Shown piece after piece: positions 30,598-40,000 of a stretch of 40,000 bases of DNA (positions are counted from its first letter, which is position 1; the number at the start of each line of letters is the position of its first letter). A program made the translations under genes and the position numbers. Under the pieces are notes generated by a model, which worked only from the letters and a program-made list of their open reading frames with translations, ran no database searches and had not been told where the DNA came from. The DNA is from Bigelowiella natans CCMP2755 (taxonomy: Eukaryota; Cercozoa; Chlorarachniophyceae). The stretch is from NCBI GenBank assembly GCA_000320545.1, contig ADNK01000056.1, forward strand, positions 1 through 40,000, read 5' to 3'.

Positions 30598-30817
30598 CTC
30601 TTTCTTTCCTTCATGCTAATGCGTCGATGAGATTATCGATGTCGCCTATCAGCCGTAGCCCATCATCACCACCACCACCACCAGCAGCAGCAGCAGCAGC
30701 AGCATCATGCCGCCTTCTCTTCGCACCTTATGCCAAAGACCCCTTCGGCGTGAGTGATAAATCCCGGCTAAACGAAGGAAATTTTAGCTATTAAGAGAAC
30801 GGTCGGTTTTTTTTGTT

Positions 30818-30863
<46 letters not shown>

Positions 30864-32125
30864 TTTATTTCAGTAGATATATATATATATATATATATAT
30901 ATTTATTTATCAATTCGCTTCTGCGAATCTTAATAACTGATGATGATTACAATATGTCGCACCTCTCTTCCTCATCGCCGCACGAACAGATTCTTCGTTT
31001 GAATATACCAATCCAAGAGCAACATGCTGCTGATCTGTTATACACACACACACACATGGATGTATAATATGTGCAAATTTATATATGCGAGACTGACTCC
31101 GCAAATCTCGTACCAAACACCTTCTGATAGAATAGCTTCTTGCGTACGACCGATACTTCTTACATCATCGTTTCAATGATTATATGGTGTGCGAGTGTGC
31201 GCGCCCATGTGCGTGCGTGTGACAGAAGTCTAGCATAGAGTAGGTACCGACGACAACGGTAGTAAACAGCTTGTCTTGCCGGTCTGTGCGAATGAAAGGC
31301 ACGATCAGATCGGCCACCTCCTGCAATAGAATTCACCACAAAAATGATGGAAGGAGGGATGGATTATCAGGGGTGGAGGATGAAAAGGAAAAGAGTCCTC
31401 AACTTAAAACAGCAACATGTAAAACAACACTCATCGAATATGGAATATAGGGTGGTTGTCTTGCCTCCACATCTTCACCATTCTCTATCAATACTATCAT
31501 CATCGTCGTCGTCATAGCAGCTGGTAATGGTCAATCATAGAATAATATATGTGTTCCTTTTTTCTGCCCTCTCTCTCCCTCTCTCACCAGTTTTCCTGTC
31601 GCCAGAGCATCTCCTATCTGCGGTCTAAGACCCAGCTGTATTCAAGTAGTATATCCAACATTAGGATGAACAAGAAGAAGATTATGATGACGACGACGAT
31701 GATGTGTTATTTGTATGAATATATCAGTAAGTCACCTTCTCAATCGCAACAATCTCTTCCACTGATCCTATGCTGCCCGTGACACCGACGGCAAGCTAAA
31801 TAAATGTGATTTTGAGAAGGGGAGAAGGGAGGGATATTATTTTAAGGATGAAGAACGATGATCATGATGAATCTTATAAGTATTATTGCCAGGGCCGAAA
31901 ATAGTCTCTCGACACCTCCCCCCCCCCTTTACCTGTAGCTGCTTGCTCGCCGCTGCAACAGCTTCCAGATCTGCGAACGTTTTTGATTTTGAATCAACAG
32001 TCTCTGCCAGAGACTCAAATTCCACCAAAACCTTTCCGGTAGAAAAACAAAACAAGGAAAAAGTATGAGTACGGTGTTTGTGTCTTTGTGTGCTTGTGCT
32101 GGTGTGTGTGTGTGTGTCTATCTGC

Positions 32126-32164
<39 letters not shown>

Positions 32165-32361
32165 TTTCCCGGGAATGATATGTTTTAAAGCAAATGTGCA
32201 TGCCTCAAATCAATACTGCTACTACCTCCGACACATGCGCAGAGATCTTCTTCATAAGCTTCGTATCCACTTCCTGTAAAGAAGGGACGTTGAGGACTTT
32301 GTGAGGGAGAGGGATAGAGGCAATACTGGACACGATGGGCTCAAACTCAGCTCTCAGAGGG

Positions 32362-32399
<38 letters not shown>

Positions 32400-33395
32400 G
32401 AGAGGGGGTGGGGGGGACGGGGAGGGCGTGTGTATTAATTCTTTTGCTCTTCTTCTTCTACCACTCGGATATATGCGTGCATGCGTGTGGTAGAGGTTTG
32501 ATTGGAGTGTTAACCCACCGCGCCCTCACTGGAGAAAAGAGCAACGAACCGGTTCTTGTACTTTCCGGTGATGTCGCACGCTTCCTTAGCATCTATCACC
32601 AAAAATAACAGATAAATGGGGAAGAGATTACCGCAGGGATTGTCTCGAAATCGAAAAGAAAAGTAAAATAGATTACATTTTATAGTATAAGTACCCCATG
32701 TTGACGCAGGAAGAACGATCTGGAGGTAAATCATTGTTGCCAATCAAGACCAGTTTCTTCTCAAAAAACGAAAGTTGATGATTTATCGCATTTCCTACCT
32801 TTGTAACCCCGGAATCGAGAAAGGTGAGCGCATCGTCTAGTGTAGCAACGCCTTCAAGTCTTACCTTCACTCCAGAGCAAATGATCGCCTTAACAGCGTC
32901 CCAGCTCTCAGTTTCTTGGTCGAGCACGACGATAGCCATTTCCCCTAATAAACCTAAGTACTTCGATCTTTCCACCGCATCGTCGCCGACAGATTTTGTG
33001 ACCTCCCCCGTCTTCGTCTTCTTCTTTTTATAGGTAACCGACTTGCCTGGGCAGCGGACACGCAGAAGAACACAATGGGAGAGCGTTGGGAAGGACAATG
33101 CATTTAGTTTAGTTTTGGAACATACAAAAACAATGCGAAAGGTTGCAGAAGGGGATGAAGACAAGGTTGGGCGTTAGGATAGAAGGTAAAGTCCAGTAGA
33201 AGGGGGGGGGGTGCTCATTGTTAAAAGGGGTTCGCTGCATAGACCGATCCCAAGGATTGTTTGTTTAAATTAGGAAAAAATGTCCTTTTCATACAATTGA
33301 CATTCTAGAGGGAGGAAAAGACGGGATGGAGTCGTACCCTTCTCAACGTAGAGGGTGGGCATGCATATGGGGCTGAGTTCCTCATGGGGATGCAT
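29192..33395 (-). CDS. HISN2: Histidine-biosynthesis protein: HIS4-type N-domain + HisI + HisE, 440 aa, 16 exons
   Basis: Exons (minus): 33395-33338, 33046-32799, 32759-32706, 32584-32519, 32273-32226, 32031-31933, 31795-31736, 31320-31248, 31034-30963, 30767-30727, 30464-30429, 30274-30217, 30136-30058, 29907-29865, 29565-29503, 29416-29192 (1,323 nt, phases join throughout). It catalyses the second and third steps of histidine synthesis: PRA-PH hydrolyses PR-ATP and PRA-CH opens PR-AMP. Residues 1 to ~215 form an N-domain like that of fungal HIS4 (VRLEGVATLDDALTF). HisI: IRTDRQDKLFTTVVVD, ALGLVYSNEESV, YHSRRRGLWHKG, LDCDRDA (288-294; Asp289/291/293 and Cys290), and FCHLNRYTC (Cys307, Cys314), so the metal/zinc ligands are kept. 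HisE: EEASE (357-361), AEAADVLYFA, VSFKDVENHL, and RRRKGAAKP. There is no histidinol dehydrogenase domain and no targeting peptide. The exon 3/4 boundary is the least certain. Confidence 0.9.
30398..30427. repeat. (CTA)n microsatellite in a HisIE intron
   Basis: About ten CTA units directly abutting the donor site of the exon ending at 30429, so that the transcript's intron begins with a GTA repeat (gtagtagta...). The repeat itself provides the GT and the following donor bases. Confidence 0.9.
30557..30901. repeat. Cluster of microsatellites in HisIE introns: (CT)n, (CAC)n(CAG)n, (TG)n, (TA)n
   Basis: CT run about 30557-30600; CAC/CAG runs about 30668-30705; TG run about 30822-30859; TA run about 30879-30901. 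They flank the 41-nt exon at 30727-30767 that encodes the essential HisI motif SRRRGLWHK. Confidence 0.95.
32104..32396. repeat. (GT)n and (GA)n microsatellites in HisIE introns
   Basis: A GT run spans about 32104-32160 (interrupted near 32118-32127) and a GA run about 32366-32396. They lie in the introns on either side of the 48-nt exon 32226-32273. Confidence 0.9.
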
Positions 33396-34375
33396 GGCTA
33401 GGTCTTCCTGAATTCAGTGTGGCAGATCCCAAAATTATCATTTCTTGCCACAAATTCATTGTCGCTGCACAGAGATCGTATAAATATACCAACGTTACGT
33501 ATCTCTATCTGCATTCAGATGTTTTTCCGATAAAAAACTTCATTGCAGCTGTACTGAAATGAGCTGAAAATACGAGTGTTCGTTGCTGTCGGTGCTCCTT
33601 ACATTCAATTCGATGTCGCGATACGAATATTTTCAGGCGACATGCTCACGATTATGACGTACAGGCAAAATTCCAGTTCGATAATTTCCGCGGGAAATAT
33701 ACTCTCCCAAGGCCCTTTTGGAATCGAAGGGGAGTTCCGGGTATTCTCTCAAATCGCAAGATTCTAGGAGGTTTCTTTGCATCTGGTTTCCTGAGGACCT
33801 TTTTTTGCTTGAAATCCTGGAAACCAGGAAACCCTAGGAAACCCGTAAAATCTGCTGTTGTCAACACCATCTCTTTTTTTTGTTAGTGAAGTATTAAGAC
33901 ATTCAAACATGATAAGAACGTAAGGGCTCCTTCATTTTTGTAACATAGACAACACTTTGGACTGAGAAATATCGAGAATAGTCCTACAAAAGTAGCCTAA
34001 AGCTCATGCTAGGCTTGACAAATGAACTTTAAACGATAAGAATTGAGTAAATACTTCAATCTCGATTTTTGAAGTCTATAAACGGGAGGAAAAAGATAAA
34101 GACAAAATTTATGCTAAGTTTTTCGACATAAAAGAACGGACATGCAGCATTTTCGATATTCTGAGTTGCTAACATGAAAGTCTTAGCTGTCCTAACATAG
34201 CCCACCTCCAGCTGGTGTATCTGACACGTTGCCATTTCGTTTCCAGACTCTTCTGAGCTTTCGAGATAATTGGTAAAAGTTTGATGTCGTAACTGGGGAA
34301 TAGACCTCTTTTTCACTATTACGTGGATACGATTTGCAACAGAAGCCGTCAATTCACATATCCCAAACAATCAAA
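33396..34375. other. Spacer between divergent HisIE and ACP genes
   Basis: About 980 bp without a supportable exon. Includes an imperfect ggaaacc repeat near 33818-33848. Minus-strand open frames here have no ATG in a useful place or no domain. It should contain both promoters. Confidence 0.55.
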
Positions 34376-35006
34376 ATGGTGTCCGACCGATCCCTCGCCC
34401 TCTGCGCTTCCGTTGTTGCTAATGTAGCTCTTCTCTTCGCCCTAGTTTCTGTCTCCCAACAGGTTCCAACTTTTTAACTTTGTTGATGAGGTGGAGAGCA
34501 ATTATTTATTCGAGTGGATAGAATAAGTGGGAAAAGGGGTGTCGACGTAGACCCCCCCCCCTAAAACACACGGTCGCAGGGCCGGAGTTTTTCAGATGTT
34601 CTCAAAGGCGAACATGTTTATTCCATTTTTATTTATATAAATGTTATATTCTTAGGGCCCATTGGCTGCGCCAATGACTGCTAGCCGTGGTATCACCACC
34701 GCTGCTATGCCTCGCTTTGCTTCTAGGGTTGCTCCTCGCGCTATGTACTATGGAAGGATGCCTGTCATGGCAAGCAACGAGGAAGTTTTCGCTAAAGTTC
34801 AGGATATTGTCGCTTCCCAGCTTTCTATCGAAAAGGAGAAGGTTTCTGAAACCTCCACCTTCGCTGACCTTGGAGCTGACTCCCTTGACACTGTTGAGAT
34901 CGTGATGGCTATCGAAGAGGCTTTCGGTGTTGAAGTTCCTGAGGATGCTGCTGCAGAAATGTCTAACCTCAAGGAGGCTGTTGATTACATCGTTACTAAG
35001 GCTTAA
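34376..35006 (+). CDS. Plastid-targeted acyl carrier protein, 145 aa, 2 exons
   Basis: Exons 34376-34462 and 34656-35006 (438 nt). Carries growing acyl chains on phosphopantetheine in type II fatty-acid synthesis. Exon 1 encodes just the signal peptide (hydrophobic VVANVALLFALVSVS). Exon 2 opens with a transit-like stretch (GPLAAPMTASRGITTAAMP) rich in Arg/Ala/Ser, then the ACP fold from about residue 70: VFAKVQDIVASQL, the modification site DLGADSLDTVE (Ser105), EEAFGVEVPED and AVDYIV. Length and motif spacing match bacterial/plastid ACPs. The intron falls exactly between signal peptide and transit peptide. Codon use is C/T-ending and regular, consistent with strong expression. Confidence 0.95.
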
Positions 35007-35984
35007 ATATATCATTTAATGCTGATAGCCTGGCACACGGTGGTGGTTTAGGTTTATAAGGCGTACGACTGCAAGCATTTAACAGCCCTCCGCTTCACGA
35101 CGGGGAAATAGTTGTGCACAATGTGTGAATATATATACTCGTCATCAAAGTTTGAGTGCCCATCGGCGCTCCGTGGTGTCATTTAAAACGAAAAAAATGT
35201 CGTTCACTTGTTGCCAAATTTACATATGTCACTATTGATATCTTCCCCACCTTCTTGATGTAGCGAGGTATGTTGCCGAATGTGCTCACGTGAGTCAGGA
35301 CGTTCGCTTCTGTGCATTATACGATGCGTTCATGCTACATGTCAAGATGCATATCTAGATATTATCATAGCTATAGATAGCTCTAGAGTACGACAAGCCA
35401 TGCGTAATAAATCGATGATTTTCATTCGAGGGCAGCCACGCGCAATCTAGCAATGCTAGAATGCTCACTAGCTCAGTCCGTCGCCGTACAGCATGCCATG
35501 TAGCGCGCATCGCTAGCTAGGCAGATAGTTATGATCGCATCCAACTAACAAGAGCGCATGCTAACATGCACCTGTGTAGCGAATTCAAGTAGTGGGACGG
35601 CAGCATTCTAGCATTGCCGATTCTGCTGATGCCAAAATAGTAGTCTGTTGTTCGCGCATGCTTTGCAGTGCATACGACACAGCGCACAAATATCATTTTG
35701 AAGTGGTACTATCATTGCGTTATTAGCTTTGCATGACAGACATAGAGATGCACGGATACAGATGCACAAGAGTAGTTCTTCAATGTACACTTCGTATTTT
35801 TTAGATTAAGCGGTTTATGTCAGTGATGTCAGTGAGTGTGAGTCAGTCTAAGTAGCTGCATGGCATTTCATGTAAGAATCTATTCAATGCTCTGCTGGTC
35901 TAGCACATGTTAGGATACGCATTCTCCGCCTATGGATTCGTTATATCGTATTCTACGAGACATGACTGATGACGCACTGGTGGA
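35007..35984. other. Convergent spacer without recognisable genes
   Basis: Lies between the 3' ends of the ACP and J-domain genes. Dense in gctagc, gcatgc and gatcgc words. No protein-like frame. Confidence 0.65.
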
Positions 35985-36770
35985 TTAATCGAGCTCAATG
36001 CCGTTGATTTGTCCTGGAAATTCAGGATCAAATTCACCGATATATGAAGGGGCTGGCGTGGGCTGCAGTGACTTGAAACTCTCAAGGACGCGCTTCAGAT
36101 TTTTGTTGGCAATGGACCTCAACTTCTCGACTCGCTCGTCCTCCTACAATCATCATCATCATCGTCATCATCATCATCATCATCATCATCATCAATGATC
36201 AGTGAAGAAAAGCGGCTGTATTATTTATTTAATATTGCTGTCCCCACTGTACCTCATGTCGCATGATGATTTTTGTCTCTCTTGTTGTGAATACCTTACT
36301 CCTCATGAATGTTATATTGTCCATGTTTGCTCTTTTCTGTTCATCGTCCGTCGGCATCACATACTTCTTATGCATCTCAACGTGCATCTATAGCAGCAGT
36401 AAGCGGGAGGGGGGGGATGATGAGGAGTGGTGAGTGAATGCTAGGTATCTTCTCTCACCCATATGTACATTATTGGGGGAGGAAGCTTGAAACGTTATTG
36501 GTGATGGTTAAGAGCTTTTGGTAGGTAGGACAGGGAACTTCTTTTACTACGCTGCTCTAGTGTGTAATTGTCCAAAATATATGTATATAAAAATCAATAC
36601 CCCCCCCCCCCCCCCCCCCCCTCTCTCTCGCCTAGTTTGTAGAAGAAGAAGTATGTAGTACCTCAGGGACGATCCTGCGACCAATTGGATGTCCAAATTC
36701 TATTGTGCATCCAACCCCCTTCACTGGCCTGGTAGTTAGTTAGTAGTAGTATTAAGGAGGGAGAGAGAGA

Positions 36771-36806
<36 letters not shown>

Positions 36807-37139
36807 AAGGGATCCTTCTCATCCACTGCTGTATTTTCCACAACATATCTTTGTGTCTGAAAGTAAGGAGAGGGAGGCAGCAACTCGAGATCAGTTTACT
36901 TTCCTACGCAGATGCCGATAAGACCCTTCAGTCCAGAATGGTTCGTTTTGACAGCATCACCTCGCTGATTGACAATTTAGAAGAAACATGCACAACAGGA
37001 GGGGGACACGAATTATAACGCAACGCTTATGTACGAATATCACAAGATTGAAATTTCGGAGCAAAATCATGATGCTCGTGCTTCTGTTGAAGACGACAAC
37101 GCGTAAAATTAGGCTAATGAGCGCGAGAGTAGAGAGAGA

Positions 37140-37175
<36 letters not shown>

Positions 37176-37328
37176 AAGAAGAAAAAAGGCGAATTAGGAA
37201 GCATAGAGAGTTATGGCACACTGTAAACACATCAGGAATGATCATAGTGCCGTAGCGGCTGATTAAGCTAGTAGTAGCATGCACGCACGCAACAAAGTTA
37301 CTAATCGTAAAAGACGAGGACAGCAACC

Positions 37329-37364
<36 letters not shown>

Positions 37365-37613
37365 ACCCCCACCTTGAAATGAAGATGTAAGCGCTCTAAC
37401 TCCTCTTCAGGCTACATTTACATCGAACAATATCCATCATCAGCATCAGTATCATCGTTCTTACTGTGTCACCATCCGTGTCCATTATTTGAGTGAGGCG
37501 ATTTAGTACGACAACCATGAAAGAAGTATCTCTGTATTGCTTACCATTTGAACAGATGCTACTAGTACTACCACTACTGCCACTACTACTATTTATTTTG
37601 ATGATTATTCTCC

Positions 37614-37649
<36 letters not shown>

Positions 37650-37816
37650 TATCATCACAGATTCCCTCCTTAAGCCCGAAAACGACACACGAAGAAATGT
37701 GTATCTTTGTGTAATACAGAGAGATAGATATCTGTGCATAGCAGAGATGGTTACCATGGCGAGGTTCTTAAGGGGCTCCGGTTCATCCTCCACTGGACCT
37801 CCCTATCGAAAGCAGC

Positions 37817-37857
<41 letters not shown>

Positions 37858-37999
37858 AGAAGAAGAAAGAGAGAAAGATTGAAGAGAGGAGAGTAAGTGC
37901 TCGTGTGGTGTGTGTGTGTGTGTGTATGTGTGGGAAAGCAAATTGAAGAACTGTATGGATGTTGGCCATGTAATGTGAATACGTTATTTATACAATGTT

Positions 38000-38032
<33 letters not shown>

Positions 38033-38196
38033 GAGATAGAGAGAGAAAGAGAGTATCATGACCATTAATCCTCCTTTCGGCTGCTTAGCGAGCCATATAT
38101 TCCCGCCTCTAAAATTATTAAATAATTCAAAAATGACTGACTCTTCCTTTCTTTCTTTCTCTATTCAAATGTTACTACAGCTATCATTATCATCAC

Positions 38197-38228
<32 letters not shown>

Positions 38229-38467
38229 GCCATACCCGCCAAGGCACTTTAGCGGCACGGAAGGATCCCACCACGCTAGCAGCTGTTCCGATCATATATA
38301 ACATCCAGAGGAAAACAACGTCAAGAAGAAGTGATCGAAGAAGAAGAAGAAGAGGAGAAAGGAGGTTGGAATAGACACGTACATGTTGGAGAAAACACGT
38401 ACATATCTGCTTACACCTCTTGCGCGGACAAATTCAGACGGAAACAGTATATTATGTGCGTATATGT

Positions 38468-38503
<36 letters not shown>

Positions 38504-38667
38504 GTATGTGTGTGTTTGTCTGTGTTGGTGTGACTAAATGTCTGACTAACTGACTGACTGACTGACTCTCAAAGTTACTCACTCTCTTTAGCTGCTCTGG
38601 CCGTTCTGGCAAACCAAGCTTCCTGTCAAATATAGCAGTAGTATTAGCATCATATATCTTTACATCA

Positions 38668-38702
<35 letters not shown>

Positions 38703-38785
38703 AATAAAATCATCCTTACTATTTGCCATTCTCTCTTTTGAGAAATCTTCCATGGTCCCTCCCTTCACCCAAATCATACTACAAT

Positions 38786-38828
<43 letters not shown>

Positions 38829-39249
38829 ATATATTACTACAACAACGAATGAAACACACACTTTCTCGCTTTCATATATAAGCCCCCGGTAGCAGTGTAG
38901 AACGACCTGAAGCCGAATCAGCCGACAACAACAACAACAACAACAACAAGATATCGAGTGATGCCAGAAGAGAAGATCAACTCAAGTAGTGTTATAAAAA
39001 GTAGTATTCAATTAAGCGCTGCGAACGACGACTTCGGAAGTGAGACGTTGAAGTTATCCACGTATCGTGAGCACTCGCCCCTGCTGTGCGTGAGGAGATA
39101 TCTCTCATGCAGCTCCTGCGTGCATTGTAGTATAATACAGTATAGTAAGTAGCCGATGGGATGATGATGATGATGATGTTGTTGATGATGATGAGGTTCT
39201 ATGATGCCAGCAGTACTGATATCACTAGTGGTGCGTATACTTAGTAATA

Positions 39250-39282
<33 letters not shown>

Positions 39283-39850
39283 CACACATTTAGTGATCAT
39301 CCATTTGTTATCGTGTTGTTATATTACTCATATTGATAGTGATGATGATGATGGTGGTGGTGGCGGTGATGGTCTCTCACCTCATCGTCCGTGAGGCGTT
39401 CGTATGCCTTCTGAATTTCTTTGAATCTAAGAAGATGCAGCATTACAGCAGATGGGAGAATAATGATAAGAATAAGAATTTTTAAAAAACACGTGAGAAT
39501 AGTTGCAAATATGACTTCATTGATGATGATGATGCATGACTATACTACACGTGGAATGCCCCTCCTCACTCCTTCTGCTACGTTTCTACTATAACAAAAA
39601 AGTAATACGGACTTATCATGGGCCAGTCGATACTTCTCCGGGTTCGTTTTGTACTTATCTGGATGCCATTTAACCTGATATTATATGCATATATTACCCA
39701 CAGTGTCGTTTTCAATCTTTCACGCAAATCATCATCATGCATCAATCAGCAGCATCAGACGTCTTTCTTATATATATCAATTACTACCCTCATTTTCTTG
39801 TAGGCCTTCTCAATCTCTTTGCGATTAGACCCGTATGGAAGCTCAAGGAT
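35985..39850 (-). CDS. J-domain (DnaJ-like) protein, at least 281 aa in 13 exons, 5' end probably outside
   Basis: Exons (minus): 39850-39788, 39674-39613, 39426-39381, 39115-39062, 38758-38720, 38622-38583, 38282-38236, 37802-37755, 37411-37373, 36964-36908, 36718-36662, 36387-36253, 36143-35985 (846 nt, phases fit). J domains activate Hsp70 ATPase. Seen: ILELPYGSNRKEIEKAYKKM, then VKWHPDKYKTNPEKY with the HPD tripeptide, then FKEIQKAYERLTDDE. After the J domain come WKISQKREWQIEAWF, an acidic segment (GGPVEDEPEPLK), RGDAVKTNHSGLKGLIGIC with KOW-like look, EFGHPIGRRIVPE, and a helical C-terminus. There is no Gly/Phe or zinc region, so it is a class III/C J protein with an unrecognised C-domain. 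No start codon inside the window is convincing. Middle exons (39115-38720) are the least certain. Confidence 0.75.
36146..36194. repeat. (ATC)n microsatellite, J-gene intron 12
   Basis: ATC units with one CGT interruption, starting three bases from the acceptor of the last exon. The acceptor cttctac-side (minus: gattgtag) sits directly against the repeat. Confidence 0.95.
36600..37364. repeat. Repeat-filled introns of the J gene: poly-C, (GA)n x2, (AGT)n
   Basis: Poly-C about 36600-36621; GA runs about 36765-36802 and 37131-37171; AGT run about 37330-37364, which is 8 bases from the donor of the exon ending at 37373. Confidence 0.95.
37614..38228. repeat. Repeat-filled introns of the J gene: (ATC)n, (GA)n, (TG)n, (TA)n, (ATC)n
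   Basis: ATC about 37614-37650; GA about 37819-37853; TG about 37908-37931; TA about 38002-38027; ATC about 38193-38228. Each lies in an intron, and none touches a coding exon. Confidence 0.95.
38469..39372. repeat. Repeat-filled introns of the J gene: (TG)n, (ATG)n, (TA)n, (CAA)n, (GAT)n, (CTA)n, (GAT/GGT)n
   Basis: TG about 38470-38515; ATG about 38668-38703; TA about 38791-38821; CAA about 38927-38949; GAT about 39161-39192; CTA about 39250-39281; GAT/GGT about 39341-39372. An ACTG run (about 38545-38568) also occurs. Confidence 0.95.
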
Positions 39851-39864
39851 CTAAAAGCGAGAGG

Positions 39865-40000
39865 AAGAGGAGGGGAAAGCGGGGGGGGTTGAGATGCATA
39901 GATCGATAAAAAAGAGAAAAGAGTAGCTTTTCTTCTTCTGCCTGCATCATCCTCCGATGATATATCGATGACATTATTGGTGGAGAGACTACCAAATTGA
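39865..40000 (-). CDS. Possible upstream exon of the J gene at the window edge
   Basis: A minus-strand frame from the right edge reads QFGSLSTNNVIDISSEDDAG then RRRK, which has protein-like composition (acidic and basic clusters). It carries no clear donor before the next stop, and its start lies outside the window. Tentative. Confidence 0.2.

Noticed and set aside
33818-33848. Possible interstitial telomere-like repeat (ggaaaccctagg)
   Set aside because: Only two or three imperfect units, not matching a regular TTTAGGG/TTAGGG array.
1-40000. CRISPR arrays, tRNA or rRNA genes
   Set aside because: Direct repeats found are microsatellites without unique spacers. I saw no cloverleaf with conserved D/T-arm sequences and no rRNA core motifs, although a tRNA search program was not available.

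Overview
This is eukaryotic nuclear DNA. Nearly every convincing coding segment is a short exon bounded by GT..AG, and chaining exons by splice phase rebuilds recognisable proteins. Several predicted proteins begin with a signal peptide followed by a basic, Ser/Arg/Ala-rich extension, on plastid-type enzymes (class I fructose-bisphosphate aldolase, acyl carrier protein, PAP/fibrillin). That two-part leader points to an alga with a complex (secondary) plastid. None of the leaders shows the Phe expected just after the signal peptide in red-lineage plastids, so a chlorarachniophyte-like alga is my best guess. This is inference, not proof.

Layout. 0-5.3 kb: low-gene-density DNA with microsatellites, a foldback (MITE-like) element inside a 57-bp direct repeat, a possible Ser/Arg-rich nuclear protein, and decayed non-LTR retrotransposon pieces in tandem. 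5.4-9.5 kb: a very compact block of three genes: a 10-exon TPR-like protein, a 7-exon unknown secreted protein and a small mitochondrial-carrier-like protein transcribed divergently. 10-11.2 kb: a short MFS-like gene or remnant. 11.7-13.2 kb: plastid aldolase. 13.9-14.95 kb: an EF-hand/zinc protein. 15.3-16.3 kb: an FSH1-type serine hydrolase. 17.7-18.3 kb: a small secreted protein. 19.1-20.3 kb: plastid PAP/fibrillin. 20.75-21.98 kb: a histone-fold (NC2-alpha/DRAP1-like) protein. 22.85-25.26 kb: a large type I membrane glycoprotein. 26.3-28.15 kb: a calmodulin-sized EF-hand protein with degenerate loops. 29.2-33.4 kb: a 16-exon HIS4-type histidine-biosynthesis protein (HisI+HisE, no HisD). 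34.4-35.0 kb: plastid acyl carrier protein. 36.0-39.85 kb, probably running off the right edge: a J-domain protein with at least 13 exons.

The genes do not form one pathway. Three serve the plastid (Calvin cycle/glycolysis, fatty-acid synthesis, lipid-associated thylakoid protein) and one makes histidine. The rest are regulatory, surface or unknown. Two genome-wide patterns stand out. Introns of the HisIE and J-domain genes are packed with microsatellites, often one per intron. Gene-free spacers instead carry a distinct dialect rich in palindromic words (gcatgc, gatcg, ctagctag) and fossil repeats. All exon coordinates come from reading frames and splice-phase arithmetic by eye, and no homology search or transcript evidence was available.
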